Shown: positions 8,597-15,128, numbered from the stretch's first letter. The stretch: 64,000 bases of DNA from Arcicella aquatica (GCF_034928825.1 NZ_JAYFUL010000006.1:62001-126000); one strand, 5' to 3'. The notes: generated by a model not told the origin, from the sequence alone. Translations and numbers: made by a program.

Positions 8597-8721
8597 TTGA
8601 GTAAATGATAAAAAATAATAACAGTTAGAATTAAAAACAGCGTAATCAGGAGGTCTAAAAGACCCTCTTGAAAGTAGGTAGGTAGAGACCAAAACCATTG
8701 CATTAGGTTAGAAATTTTCAT
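8593..8721 (-). CDS. 42-residue single-pass membrane protein
   Basis: ATG at 8721, stop at 8593. The product starts MKISNLMQWFWSLPTYFQEG and continues into one strongly hydrophobic helix (LLITLFLILTVIIFY) ending HLLK. Its TGA overlaps the ATG of the next gene (ATGA), a layout that supports real translation and coupling. Two adjacent membrane proteins in a phage early operon could form a membrane complex, but no family is recognised. Confidence 0.5.
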   Translation of the reverse strand: MKISNLMQWFWSLPTYFQEGLLDLLITLFLILTVIIFYHLLK

Positions 8722-8813
8722 GAGATTTAAAATTTATATGGTTGAACTTTAGTTGAATTTTTTAAATATCCAGGGCCACAAAGCAGCCCCGGAATATGAT
8801 TACATCTACACAC

Positions 8814-9029
8814 TTAACAAACCAAGTATTTGGGGCAAATACCAACTGATAAAACACCGCCAAAATACCCAACAGTACTACATTTATACTTTTCAGGAAG
8901 TTGATTCAAAACGCTTTCTAACGCTACGTTGGCATTAAAATCTAAAGCCCAAACATCATTTTGAAATTGCATAATTCTTACTTTCGAGCTCGTTACGGCT
9001 CTAGCAAATTGTCTAATCGTCATGTTCAT
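8814..9029 (-). CDS. Hypothetical phage early protein, 71 residues
   Basis: Small protein starting MNMTIRQFARAVTSS; the first 25 residues look like a short helix plus strand (SKVRIMQFQNDVWALDF), the rest is uncharged with two Cys. It lies 16 bases downstream of the first early gene, in the operon direction. An opposite-strand frame covers part of it (8753-8938) but points against the operon. Support is moderate: position and direction rather than homology. Confidence 0.45.
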   Translation of the reverse strand: MNMTIRQFARAVTSSKVRIMQFQNDVWALDFNANVALESVLNQLPEKYKCSTVGYFGGVLSVGICPKYLVC

Positions 9030-9045
9030 TATTGTAAAGGGATTT

Positions 9046-9342
9046 TTATTTTGGGATATTAATTTTTACTCTCTTTAATACGTTAGCAGCTCTATTTTCC
9101 CTTACTGCTTTTTCAGCTTGATAGTCATCAATGATTTTTTCCCAGAGTGTTAGAATTGTTTCATCCTTTGAACGGCCTTGGTGTACATTTTGCATCAAAG
9201 TAGCCCCTTCCAGCGAATCATACTCAGGAGCAATTGCTATTAATCGTTTTCGCCAATCAGCAGGTAATTGGGGCTTTAATAAAGTCCATTTACCGTTAGA
9301 TAAGTTTTGACGTTTTCGTGGGGTTGTTAATTGGCTTGCCAT
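9046..9342 (-). CDS. First gene of the leftward early operon, hypothetical 98-residue protein
   Basis: A basic protein (MASQLTTPRKRQNLSNG start) with an N-terminal Lys/Arg-rich patch, a helix (DWRKRLIAIAPEYDSLEGA) and a long charged helix near the C-terminus (IIDDYQAEKAVRENRAANVLKR). It is the gene nearest the operator region facing the repressor, the place where phages keep a Cro-like or early regulatory gene, but no helix-turn-helix is evident. Function unknown. Confidence 0.6.
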   Translation of the reverse strand: MASQLTTPRKRQNLSNGKWTLLKPQLPADWRKRLIAIAPEYDSLEGATLMQNVHQGRSKDETILTLWEKIIDDYQAEKAVRENRAANVLKRVKINIPK

Positions 9343-9364
9343 CCTTTTTTTATTAGATTTACAA

Positions 9365-9410
9365 TGTAATAAGTATATGTATTTATTACAGTGTAATATT
9401 AGTATATTAC
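9365..9410. promoter_or_regulatory. Tandem palindromic operators between repressor and early operon
   Basis: TGTAATAA (9365-9372) and TTATTACA (9383-9390) form a perfect 8-bp inverted repeat 26 bp long. Immediately after, GTAATA (9393-9398) and TATTAC (9405-9410) form an 18-bp inverted repeat with the same half-site core. They lie between divergent genes 9342 and 9466, so the repressor is expected to bind here and control both directions. Confidence 0.65.
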
Positions 9411-9465
9411 TTCTAATTTATGAAGTAACTACATTTAAAATTTATACAATAAATTATAATTTAGA

Positions 9466-9843
9466 ATGATTCCAAATAGACATTTCGGGGAAGCCTTAAA
9501 GAAATATATAGAAATCAATAGTATTACAGCCTCTAAAATCGCTGATAAGCTTGGAATGACTCCAACAGGATTCTTTGCTTATTATAAAGCGAAAAATCCA
9601 AGACCTGAGACTGTGGAAAAGATTTTAAAAGCTTTGGATATTAGTTTGGAAGATTTATTTAAGGATAAAAAAGAAGTAAACAATGAGGAAGACTATAAAG
9701 CTAAATATGAAGCAGAATTAAAGAAAAATACCGAATTACAAGATTTATTAATAAAGTACCAGCAGCAGGAAATAGAGGCCTTAAAACAACAAAAGGCAAA
9801 TAGGGGGGAAACCCCCGTTTCAGAAGCTAATGCATCTAATTAA
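9466..9843 (+). CDS. XRE/Cro-CI-type repressor with C-terminal coiled coil
   Basis: A 125-residue protein. Residues about 7-57 form a Cro/CI helix-turn-helix (ALKKYIEINSITASKIADKL, then GMTPTGFFAYYK and a final helix ALDISLEDLF). Residues about 70-110 are a Glu/Lys/Gln-rich coiled coil (YEAELKKNTELQDLLIKYQQ), likely the dimerisation region; there is no S24 LexA-type peptidase domain, so induction would not be by RecA-dependent self-cleavage. It is divergent from the early operon and adjoins paired palindromes. This is the arrangement of a lysogeny repressor. Confidence 0.8.
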   Translation: MIPNRHFGEALKKYIEINSITASKIADKLGMTPTGFFAYYKAKNPRPETVEKILKALDISLEDLFKDKKEVNNEEDYKAKYEAELKKNTELQDLLIKYQQQEIEALKQQKANRGETPVSEANASN

Positions 9844-9915
9844 GAATTTCATGTTTTACAATACTCGCAATTAAGAATTAAATATCCTATTCATTTATTA
9901 AAACCACATTACACA

Positions 9916-10338
9916 TTGAAAAAATATATATTTATCAGTTTCCTATCTATGTTTTGTCAAATTGCTTGCCAGACTAATTCTACATCTGAAAGCAAACAAA
10001 GCACAACAGAAAAGACTCCTAAAGAGATAGAAATTAATAAAAACGAGATTCAAATCAAGAAAACAGATTTTAAAGATTGGCCATTTACTGTCGCTGAAGG
10101 TCGCCTTTGGTGTGATGATGGCAAGATTTTATTCTCAGCTGAAGGAACGCTTTACGGGATTAATGGAGCTGGGGCAACATTTGCTAAATCGGAGGGAGGT
10201 CATGACCTCAAAGAGATTTGGGCAATAGATTTAAAGCAGAAAAAAGAACTTTTAGCGCTCGGACTAACAGATAAACAGTCTGACGCATATATGGATATTT
10301 CTCCAATTTTAGAAAAGGGGAAATCCCTTTGCCAGTGA
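9916..10338 (+). CDS. DUF2511-like lipoprotein, possible lysogenic-conversion gene
   Basis: A 140-residue predicted lipoprotein from a TTG start; no ATG fits the signal peptide. The signal is MKKYIFISFLSMFCQIAC with the modified Cys at about residue 18, then a Ser/Thr/Lys-rich linker. Residues about 50-130 (KKTDFKDWPFTVAEGRLWC, GTLYGINGAGA, DLKEIWAID) resemble the DUF2511/YebY family, which has a WPF, Cys and G-T-x-Y-x-x-NG pattern. It lies 72 bases downstream of the repressor on the same strand, so it may be transcribed in the lysogen. Surface lipoproteins in this slot often alter host surface or block superinfection; that role is inference. Confidence 0.6.
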   Translation: MKKYIFISFLSMFCQIACQTNSTSESKQSTTEKTPKEIEINKNEIQIKKTDFKDWPFTVAEGRLWCDDGKILFSAEGTLYGINGAGATFAKSEGGHDLKEIWAIDLKQKKELLALGLTDKQSDAYMDISPILEKGKSLCQ

Positions 10339-10487
10339 TGGCACTAAAATCACAATAAATCTAAAATGGCACTAAAAAAGAGCCAGATGTCAGTATAAAA
10401 AAATCAAAAAACACTTAAAAACGGCTATTTAGGGCATTTTCTGAAAAGAGCGAGAAGTAATGGTTCTTGTGGTTTTGTTTCAGAAGG

Positions 10488-10573
10488 AAAGCCCTCAGAC
10501 TATGTCAGAGGGCTTTTTATGCATATTTGAGCCCATAGACACCACTCAAATGCACAGTAAAGAGGCAGTTAGA
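10488..10573 (+). repeat. Hairpin module A
   Basis: Terminator-like stem AAAGCCCTC (from 10488) and GAGGGCTTT, then a second hairpin TTTGAG (10526-10531) and CTCAAA (10545-10550), ending near GGCAGTTAG at about 10564-10572. The upstream sequence CTTGTGGTTTTGTTT is also repeated in module B. It could terminate the lipoprotein transcript. Confidence 0.65.
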
Positions 10574-10694
10574 TTTCCTTAAATTTTGTATGGGTATATA
10601 GATGTATTACAATACTTGTAGTGTATTATACTGCTTCTATTCTCCACAATAATGGAACTAGGTTCTTTAACTCCCTTTTATAAGAAATATTCAA

Positions 10695-10778
10695 TATCTT
10701 TGTGAACCACAAGTTTGGTTTCTTGTGGTTTTGTTTTGTTATAAGAAAGCCCTCAGATGTTATTTGGGGGCTTTTTAC
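10695..10778 (+). ncRNA. Candidate small RNA: promoter box, hairpin, terminator
   Basis: TATCTTTG at 10695-10702 matches the Bacteroidota -7 box TAnnTTTG, though the -33 box is poor. It is followed by a perfect 9-bp hairpin AACCACAAG (10705-10713) and CTTGTGGTT (10722-10730), then a 10-bp GC-rich stem AAAGCCCTCA (10746-10755) and TGGGGGCTTT with a T-run, a standard intrinsic terminator. No coding frame fits. An RNA of about 70 nt is plausible; expression is unproven. Confidence 0.35.
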
Positions 10779-10819
10779 AGTTTTTTGAGCCATCAAAGGC
10801 TCAGTCAATGGCAGTTAGA
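10746..10819 (+). repeat. Hairpin module B
   Basis: Same order as module A: AAAGCCCTCA stem, T-run, second hairpin TGAGCC (10786-10791) and GGCTCA (10798-10803), then GGCAGTTAGA at about 10810-10819. The left arm is the same TTTGAGCC as in A and C while the right arm differs in register, so hairpin formation is kept although the sequence drifts. Confidence 0.65.
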
Positions 10820-11084
10820 AAAAAATAGTACTACTTACATAAGTTATATCGTAACTCCTGAGCCATTAGAAATAATTATCAATGCCTAAAAACCTCCTCT
10901 CTTACATGGCTAATTTATCCTTAGCTTCAACGAAAGAAGAATCTATTTTGGATAATTAAGAAACAATGGGCTGACAATTAAGGCGAAAACGATGGTGTTT
11001 TCTTCTACATAATTCATTAATATAGAACAATAGGTCATTCAATACCAACTTAGGGTAAGGAAAAAAAAGTGAAGGGTAGGACAA

Positions 11085-11118
11085 AAAAAGTCTATCACAA
11101 AACTGTAATAGACTTTTT
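11085..11118. terminator. Bidirectional terminator-like hairpin
   Basis: AAAAAGTCTAT (11085-11095) pairs with ATAGACTTTTT (11108-11118), with T-runs on both strands. An outer inverted repeat TACCAACT (11043-11050) and AGTTGGTA (11121-11128) encloses it. It lies downstream of the leftward 61-residue gene. Confidence 0.65.
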
Positions 11119-11196
11119 AAAGTTGGTAGGATATCAATTAATCAAACAAATTATAGCTATCATCCTTATTCTCAATAGCCACCTACACATTTGCTG

Positions 11197-11382
11197 CTAC
11201 TCATTATACGTAATCGCTTGAGATACCGTTAGGCAAATATACGTATTGATGTGCATTTGTCGGCCTACCTGAGTAGCCCAAGCATTGTAGTCCGCTTCGC
11301 TTTTCCCCGTTAATTGGATATAGCGTTCCATGTTCTTACGAACCTTCGACTGTTCCTTTACTGCTGCCGTTTGGATGTTCAT
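11197..11382 (-). CDS. Hypothetical 61-residue protein (intact copy of a duplicated gene)
   Basis: Basic N-terminal half (MNIQTAAVKEQSKVRKNMER) followed by YIQLTGKSEADYNAWATQVG and a hydrophobic C-terminus. A damaged copy with an internal deletion lies at 12716-12809, and the shared similarity continues into the upstream non-coding sequence, so the whole unit was duplicated. Function unknown; being kept intact in one copy weakly supports that it is coding. Confidence 0.5.
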   Translation of the reverse strand: MNIQTAAVKEQSKVRKNMERYIQLTGKSEADYNAWATQVGRQMHINTYICLTVSQAITYNE

Positions 11383-11460
11383 TATTGTGTTGATTTACAG
11401 TTGATTAATTGTTTTTTGATACTGTAAATTTCTCTCAACAGAACGGATAACAGAAAAAAA

Positions 11461-11483
11461 AATCCTGCTGATATGGCAGGATT
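11461..11483 (-). terminator. Terminator of the DUF6602-like gene
   Basis: AATCCTG (11461-11467) and CAGGATT (11477-11483), followed on the minus strand by a run of nine T. Similar sequence recurs at about 12876-12905 (decayed) and 13267-13308, each beside a gene end and followed by a GCAGTTATT-like motif. Confidence 0.7.
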
Positions 11484-11507
11484 AGGCAGTTATTTTGGCA
11501 ATTTGAA

Positions 11508-12491
11508 TTAAGTATACATAAATTTCCATTCTTCAGAAGAATCATTATTATCCCAGCCACCTAGGCAAACTCTTCCTAATATATTTGATGAATATATCGA
11601 ACTATCCCAATATCTATTTTTACCTTCTCCTTTACCTTGAATATTTGCAGCTTCAAAAAAACTTGAAATCGGTTTTAAAGAAGGATATTCTCGTGATAGT
11701 TTACATAATAGTCTTGTAATTAATACAGCCAAGGGATTAAAGTAGGGTACTTGATTTTTTAATAAACTACTAAAACACAAATAGCTTGAAACAGCAGACC
11801 CATTTTTCCCATAAATTGGAATGTACTCATCAAAGTTGGGAACAAATCTTGGTCCAAAAAAAGTAGTCTTACAAATGCTCCATGTAGTTAAATCTGCAAT
11901 GCAAATCAAGTCAGGAGCAAATTTAGGATGTTTAATCTTAGCCTTATCCATCGTTTCAATATACGAGGTTACATTTTCAATGGGTTTAGATGAAGGATTC
12001 TTCCATGAATGTGAATGACACAATAACCCATATAATATTGATGAATGAAGTTCTTTATATGGAGAGCCTACTTTAGGAAAAGTAAGATTTTTAATTTCCA
12101 CAGAACTCTCAAAGAATTCTTTAATATGTGTGGCTTTCAAGGTTAATTTACATTCAAATGCGGCTAATACTCCAGTAGCTAGGTATAATTTCGTATTTAT
12201 TAAACCCTCTGGATATTCTGGTCTTAAAACTATTACATCAATCTGTGGACTTGCTTTCCCTTTTGTATTTAAGATTCTACCTTTGGTTACTATTTTAAAT
12301 GTACTTGGTAACCATTTTGAAAGAAGCTCTTTCCAATTTTCTTCACCTTGATCGCCAGCAGTGCCTGGGTCTTCTGTCGCTCTTCGTTGAATTCTTCTGT
12401 ATTCATTTTCAATATTCTGACTTGTTGAGGTAAAAAATTCAATTAAATCCTCATTTGGATTATTGTCTGAAAAAAAAGTTGTTATGCTCAT
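11508..12491 (-). CDS. DUF6602-like PD-(D/E)XK-type protein, candidate defence gene
   Basis: A 327-residue soluble protein resembling the DUF6602 family. The N-terminal third has GDQGEENWKELLSKWLP (E50/E51), then IVTKGRIL, SPQIDVIVL (D85) and AAFECKLTLK (E113 and K115). The order Glu, Asp, Glu-x-Lys over beta strands is the core of the PD-(D/E)XK nuclease fold, so nucleic-acid cleavage is plausible. It is preceded by a 71-residue frame at 16 bases and ends at a strong terminator. Location in phage cargo next to duplicated units fits an anti-phage or competition role, which is inference. Family placement is by motif recognition. Confidence 0.65.
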   Translation of the reverse strand: MSITTFFSDNNPNEDLIEFFTSTSQNIENEYRRIQRRATEDPGTAGDQGEENWKELLSKWLPSTFKIVTKGRILNTKGKASPQIDVIVLRPEYPEGLINTKLYLATGVLAAFECKLTLKATHIKEFFESSVEIKNLTFPKVGSPYKELHSSILYGLLCHSHSWKNPSSKPIENVTSYIETMDKAKIKHPKFAPDLICIADLTTWSICKTTFFGPRFVPNFDEYIPIYGKNGSAVSSYLCFSSLLKNQVPYFNPLAVLITRLLCKLSREYPSLKPISSFFEAANIQGKGEGKNRYWDSSIYSSNILGRVCLGGWDNNDSSEEWKFMYT

Positions 12492-12507
12492 TATTGTATT
12501 TTTTTCT

Positions 12508-12723
12508 CTAAAACGGCAATCTCAAGCTTTTTTGAAACTCATGAGCCTTGCCCTGATTTTTTCTCAAGGTAATAATTTCTTTCCCAAAAATTTGCTGTAA
12601 ATACTCAAAATCTTTTTGTTCTGCTTCAATATTTCTAAACTCAGCCAAACCCCCACGGTTCACAAACGTATCTTTCTGGGCAAAGTAAAAGCGAGTATCT
12701 TTCCAGCCACCATCGCTACTCAT
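12508..12723 (-). CDS. Hypothetical 71-residue protein upstream of the DUF6602-like gene
   Basis: Starts MSSDGGWKDTRFYFAQK and has a charged helical remainder (IEAEQKDFEYLQQIFGKEI). Its ATG lies within the tail of the decayed 61-residue gene copy, and its stop is 16 bases before the DUF6602-like start, so the two may be co-transcribed. It could be a small partner or a fragment of a larger lost gene; no family recognised. Confidence 0.45.
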   Translation of the reverse strand: MSSDGGWKDTRFYFAQKDTFVNRGGLAEFRNIEAEQKDFEYLQQIFGKEIITLRKNQGKAHEFQKSLRLPF

Positions 12724-12809
12724 TATACGTAATCGCTTGAGATACCATTCGCCATAGCTTACGCATTGATATGCATTTGACGGTCTACTGCTGTCGTTTG
12801 ATTATCTAT
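12716..12809 (-). pseudogene. Internally deleted copy of the 61-residue gene
   Basis: Read on the minus strand, this aligns with the 11197-11382 gene at both ends: the start region (ATAGATAATCAAACGACAGC, where the intact copy has ATG) is joined directly to the GACCGTCAAATGCATATCAA region. About 90 bases in between are missing, with GTA at both deletion borders. The remaining tail has an in-frame TAA and a one-base shift, so it cannot encode the protein. Confidence 0.65.
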
Positions 12810-12901
12810 TATTGAGTTGATTAATTGTTTTTGATACAGTGAATTTTTACCAATAGAACTGATGAGAGAGAAAAAAATGCTGATATGGAAGGATTAAGCA
12901 G

Positions 12902-13264
12902 TTATTTGGCAATAGTTTTTAATGAATCAACATACTCTACCATTTCCATTCTAGCATTGTATGCAGAAAGAAACAATTTATTTAGTATAGTGTGCTCATC
13001 TGCTGAAAAAAAGATATTTTTTAAATAATAATCTTGATAATTATACCATTCTTCTAGTTTTTTAAAGTAGATTTCCAACTTACTAACTACTATGGGATTC
13101 CCTTTATTAACAATCTCTAATAAATCTTCTTCTGTTAATCCCAAAAGATATTGGGATAAATTTTGACTATGCATAGCATAAATAAGTGCTGCTAACCGAT
13201 ATTCAGATGGCTGGAACATGTTTTGAGAATTTAGAATGTATGAGATATAATCGAATCTTATCAA
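12902..13264 (-). CDS. Hypothetical helical protein, 120 residues
   Basis: A Tyr-rich helical protein (FQPSEYRLAALIYAMHSQN; IYFKKLEEWYNYQDYYLKN) without signal peptide or recognised domain. Its stop codon sits in the GCAGTTATT-like end module shared with the DUF6602-like gene, and a related hairpin (13267-13291) lies just before its start, so it looks like one unit of a repeated gene-plus-hairpin arrangement. Function unknown. Confidence 0.55.
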   Translation of the reverse strand: MIRFDYISYILNSQNMFQPSEYRLAALIYAMHSQNLSQYLLGLTEEDLLEIVNKGNPIVVSKLEIYFKKLEEWYNYQDYYLKNIFFSADEHTILNKLFLSAYNARMEMVEYVDSLKTIAK

Positions 13265-13266
13265 GG

Positions 13267-13291
13267 AAGTCTTGCTGAGATGACAAGACTT
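13267..13291 (-). terminator. Hairpin related to the 11461 terminator
   Basis: AAGTCTTG (13267-13274) and CAAGACTT (13284-13291), then AGCAATTATT. The loop CTGAGATGA resembles CTGATATGG at 11468. It lies between the 120-residue gene and the upstream 92-residue gene. Confidence 0.5.
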
Positions 13292-13486
13292 AGCAATTAT
13301 TGCGGAGTGTAGTATTAGTGAGGGGTATTATTGTATTAATCTGTATAGCCGAAAACATCCTAAATTGTTTTCTAAAATAATTAAATTAATTTCTAGGCGT
13401 GATGGTTAAATCTACTAAAAATAAATTTCAGTACATGCAATTCCTTCATAAATATTTTGGCGTTTAACATATCCTGACCGTGATTG

Positions 13487-13548
13487 TGTTATTGGGGGCA
13501 TTTTATATTTTTGAGCCATTATGTGCTCAAGCAACGATAGTTAGAATT
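13487..13548 (+). repeat. Hairpin module C
   Basis: Degenerate third copy of the A/B module: TTGGGGGCA remnant of the first stem, then TTGAGC (13511-13516) and GCTCAA (13525-13530), followed by GATAGTTAGA. With module B it brackets the 2.7-kb block holding the DUF6602-like gene. The rest of 13265-13610 is AT-rich and shows no credible gene. Confidence 0.55.
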
Positions 13549-13610
13549 TTTTAAGATGATTTTTTTGTATAAAAAGATTTTTGCTGACACAACTAGCGTA
13601 AGTTAGCTTA

Positions 13611-13889
13611 TCAAGCGTGGTCAACTTGACTCAATTCATTTACCATATTATTTTCATTATTCAACTCGACAATTATTCGCTCTACCAAACCTGTTAATAA
13701 ACCTAAATGGTGCGCTTTATTTTCATCATTTTCAGTTTGATTAATAATCAACATATGTAACTCTTTCAAATAGTTTTTCAGATCTTTAATATATAAATCT
13801 ATTATATACAATCTATGACTGGCAGGAATGTCCTGACTAGTATAACTATCGTTTGAAATATATTTTCTTAAAAGAACTTCTAATTCCAT
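13611..13889 (-). CDS. Small helical protein with HHLGL motif (paralogue of 7758-8054)
   Basis: A 92-residue acidic helical protein. Its KAHHLGLLTGLVERIIVEL segment matches the early-operon protein at 7758-8054, as does its overall length and layout (start helix, long central helix, HHLGL, C-terminal helix). It lies at the right end of the cargo block with no close partner gene. Function unknown; duplication within one element suggests selection for two variants, for example against different host targets, but this is inference. Confidence 0.6.
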   Translation of the reverse strand: MELEVLLRKYISNDSYTSQDIPASHRLYIIDLYIKDLKNYLKELHMLIINQTENDENKAHHLGLLTGLVERIIVELNNENNMVNELSQVDHA

Positions 13890-14008
13890 TTTTTTAAACG
13901 TTTAATTGATAATTCATGCCTCAAAAACTATTACGATGATTATAAGGCATATTAAAAGGAGTAAACCTACCAAAAGAGTATAACTATCTTGTCGGAAGTC
14001 CTCCACTT

Positions 14009-14119
14009 CTATTCCAAGCTATACTTAGCCATCTTTGGTACTTTTATGAGGTTAGTATGTTGCTCAACTTGTACTAATTGCTTCTCAAACTGGGGTATTT
14101 CATTATCATTTGTCAACAT
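14009..14119 (-). CDS. Possible 36-residue peptide or gene remnant
   Basis: A short frame starting MLTNDNEIPQFEKQLVQVEQ and ending KMAKYSLE, with protein-like composition, in the 350-base space between the last cargo gene and the DnaQ-BRCT gene. It may be a tiny gene or the tail of a lost gene at the element edge. Nothing else was seen in 13890-14237 apart from the promoter at 14135-14165. Confidence 0.25.
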   Translation of the reverse strand: MLTNDNEIPQFEKQLVQVEQHTNLIKVPKMAKYSLE

Positions 14120-14134
14120 ATAATAATGAGAGAC

Positions 14135-14165
14135 TTTTTAGGTAATGTTAATTCTAATAAATTTG
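14135..14165 (+). promoter_or_regulatory. Probable promoter of the DnaQ-BRCT gene
   Basis: TTTT at 14135-14138, a 19-bp spacer, and TAAATTTG at 14158-14165, matching the Bacteroidota consensus TTTG/TAnnTTTG except for one base in the -33 box. It is 72 bases upstream of the ATG. Confidence 0.4.
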
Positions 14166-14237
14166 GTAAAATATTAACATCGTCGGGAGATTGAAAGTAA
14201 GCCAGTATATTACCACTCAACCATAAAAATTATCAAG

Positions 14238-15128
14238 ATGAATTTTGTTGCAATTGATTTTGAAACCGCTAATAATTTTAAAGGAAGTGCTTGTGCTTTG
14301 GGACTTGTAAGGGTTGAAAATGGAAATATCGTCGAGAGAAAGGAATGGATGATAAAACCTACTCCCTTTGAAATGGGCTTTTACCAGAATCAAGTCCACA
14401 AAATTGAATTGAAGGATTTAGTAGATAAGCCAACTTTTAAGGAGATTTGGCATGAACTGAAACCTCTTTTGGATAATCAATTAGTCATTGCACACAATGC
14501 AAGTTTTGATTTTGGTGTATTAAATAGCGTCTGCTCGCATTATAATATACAAACTGCTCAGTTTACGCCCATGTGCTCGATTGCCTTATCAAGAATGGCT
14601 TGGCAGGGAGAAATAGGTTATGGATTGAGTTATTTGGTAGCCTCTAAACTTGAAAATTATACATTCAATCATCATAATGCTTTAGAGGATGCGGAAGCAT
14701 GCGCTCATTTAGTCCTTAAAGTGTTGGATGAGTTGTCGTTAGCAAGTATCGAAGAAATATACCAATTCAAGGCTAATAATCAGGCTAAAAAGCGTTCCAC
14801 TGGAGTTTCAAAGAAAAAGAAAACCCTTGAAATAGCTATTAATGAGAGCCACTCCAATGCTTTTAATGGCAAAGAGGTAGTGTTTACTGGAACGTTAGAG
14901 TATTTTGTAAGAAAAGATGCCCAAGCCTTGATAAAAAGGCTAGGAGGGAGCTGCTCAAGTGGTGTAAGCAATAGAACGAATTATGTTGTAATAGGTCAAT
15001 CTGATGTTTATAGAGTAAGCCAAGGATATAAATCTTCAAAAATTAGTATGGCTGAACAATTAGTTGCTATAGGGTATAAAATTAAAATAATCACCGAGAA
15101 TGAATTTATAGAAATGTTGTCAGCTTAA
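14238..15128 (+). CDS. DnaQ-like 3'-5' exonuclease with C-terminal BRCT domain
   Basis: A 296-residue protein. Residues 1-165 are a DEDDh exonuclease: FVAIDFET (D7, E9), IAHNASFDFGVL (Asp of motif II near 92), and HNALEDAEACAH (His and Asp of motif III). A Lys-rich linker (KKRSTGVSKKKK) leads to a BRCT domain at about 210-295 (GKEVVFTGTLEYFVRKDAQA, GGSCSSGVSNRTNYVVIG). This fusion is widespread in bacteria and is thought to act in DNA repair or editing, apart from the main replicase epsilon subunit. It is a single gene next to the prophage right edge, convergent with acn. Confidence 0.85.
   Translation: MNFVAIDFETANNFKGSACALGLVRVENGNIVERKEWMIKPTPFEMGFYQNQVHKIELKDLVDKPTFKEIWHELKPLLDNQLVIAHNASFDFGVLNSVCSHYNIQTAQFTPMCSIALSRMAWQGEIGYGLSYLVASKLENYTFNHHNALEDAEACAHLVLKVLDELSLASIEEIYQFKANNQAKKRSTGVSKKKKTLEIAINESHSNAFNGKEVVFTGTLEYFVRKDAQALIKRLGGSCSSGVSNRTNYVVIGQSDVYRVSQGYKSSKISMAEQLVAIGYKIKIITENEFIEMLSA

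Larger units (their letters stand above)
10339..11196. other. Gene-poor cargo stretch of hairpins and repeats
   Basis: 858 bases without a convincing gene. It holds hairpin modules A and B (annotated separately), a candidate small RNA, and a terminator at 11085-11118. A 25-codon frame at 10882-10959 (MPKNLLSYMANLSL start) is the only intact short frame of note; I cannot tell whether it is translated. Confidence 0.5.

Noticed and set aside
8753..8938. A 61-codon frame on the plus strand starting MNFLNIQGHKAAPEY
   Set aside because: It runs against the early operon and overlaps the minus-strand 71-residue frame, which fits the operon direction and spacing better.
10626..10808. A 60-codon minus-strand frame
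   Set aside because: It is the shadow of the candidate small RNA and module B hairpins.
10480..13548. Interpretation of the hairpin modules as integron attC sites
   Set aside because: Only module A has a GTTRRRY match (GTTAGAT); B and C break it, no RYYYAAC partner is found on the left arms, and no integron integrase is visible.
13300..14237. tRNA or attachment site at the right edge of the prophage
   Set aside because: No cloverleaf-forming sequence and no repeat matching the left part of the window; the left edge is outside the window, so att sites cannot be tested.
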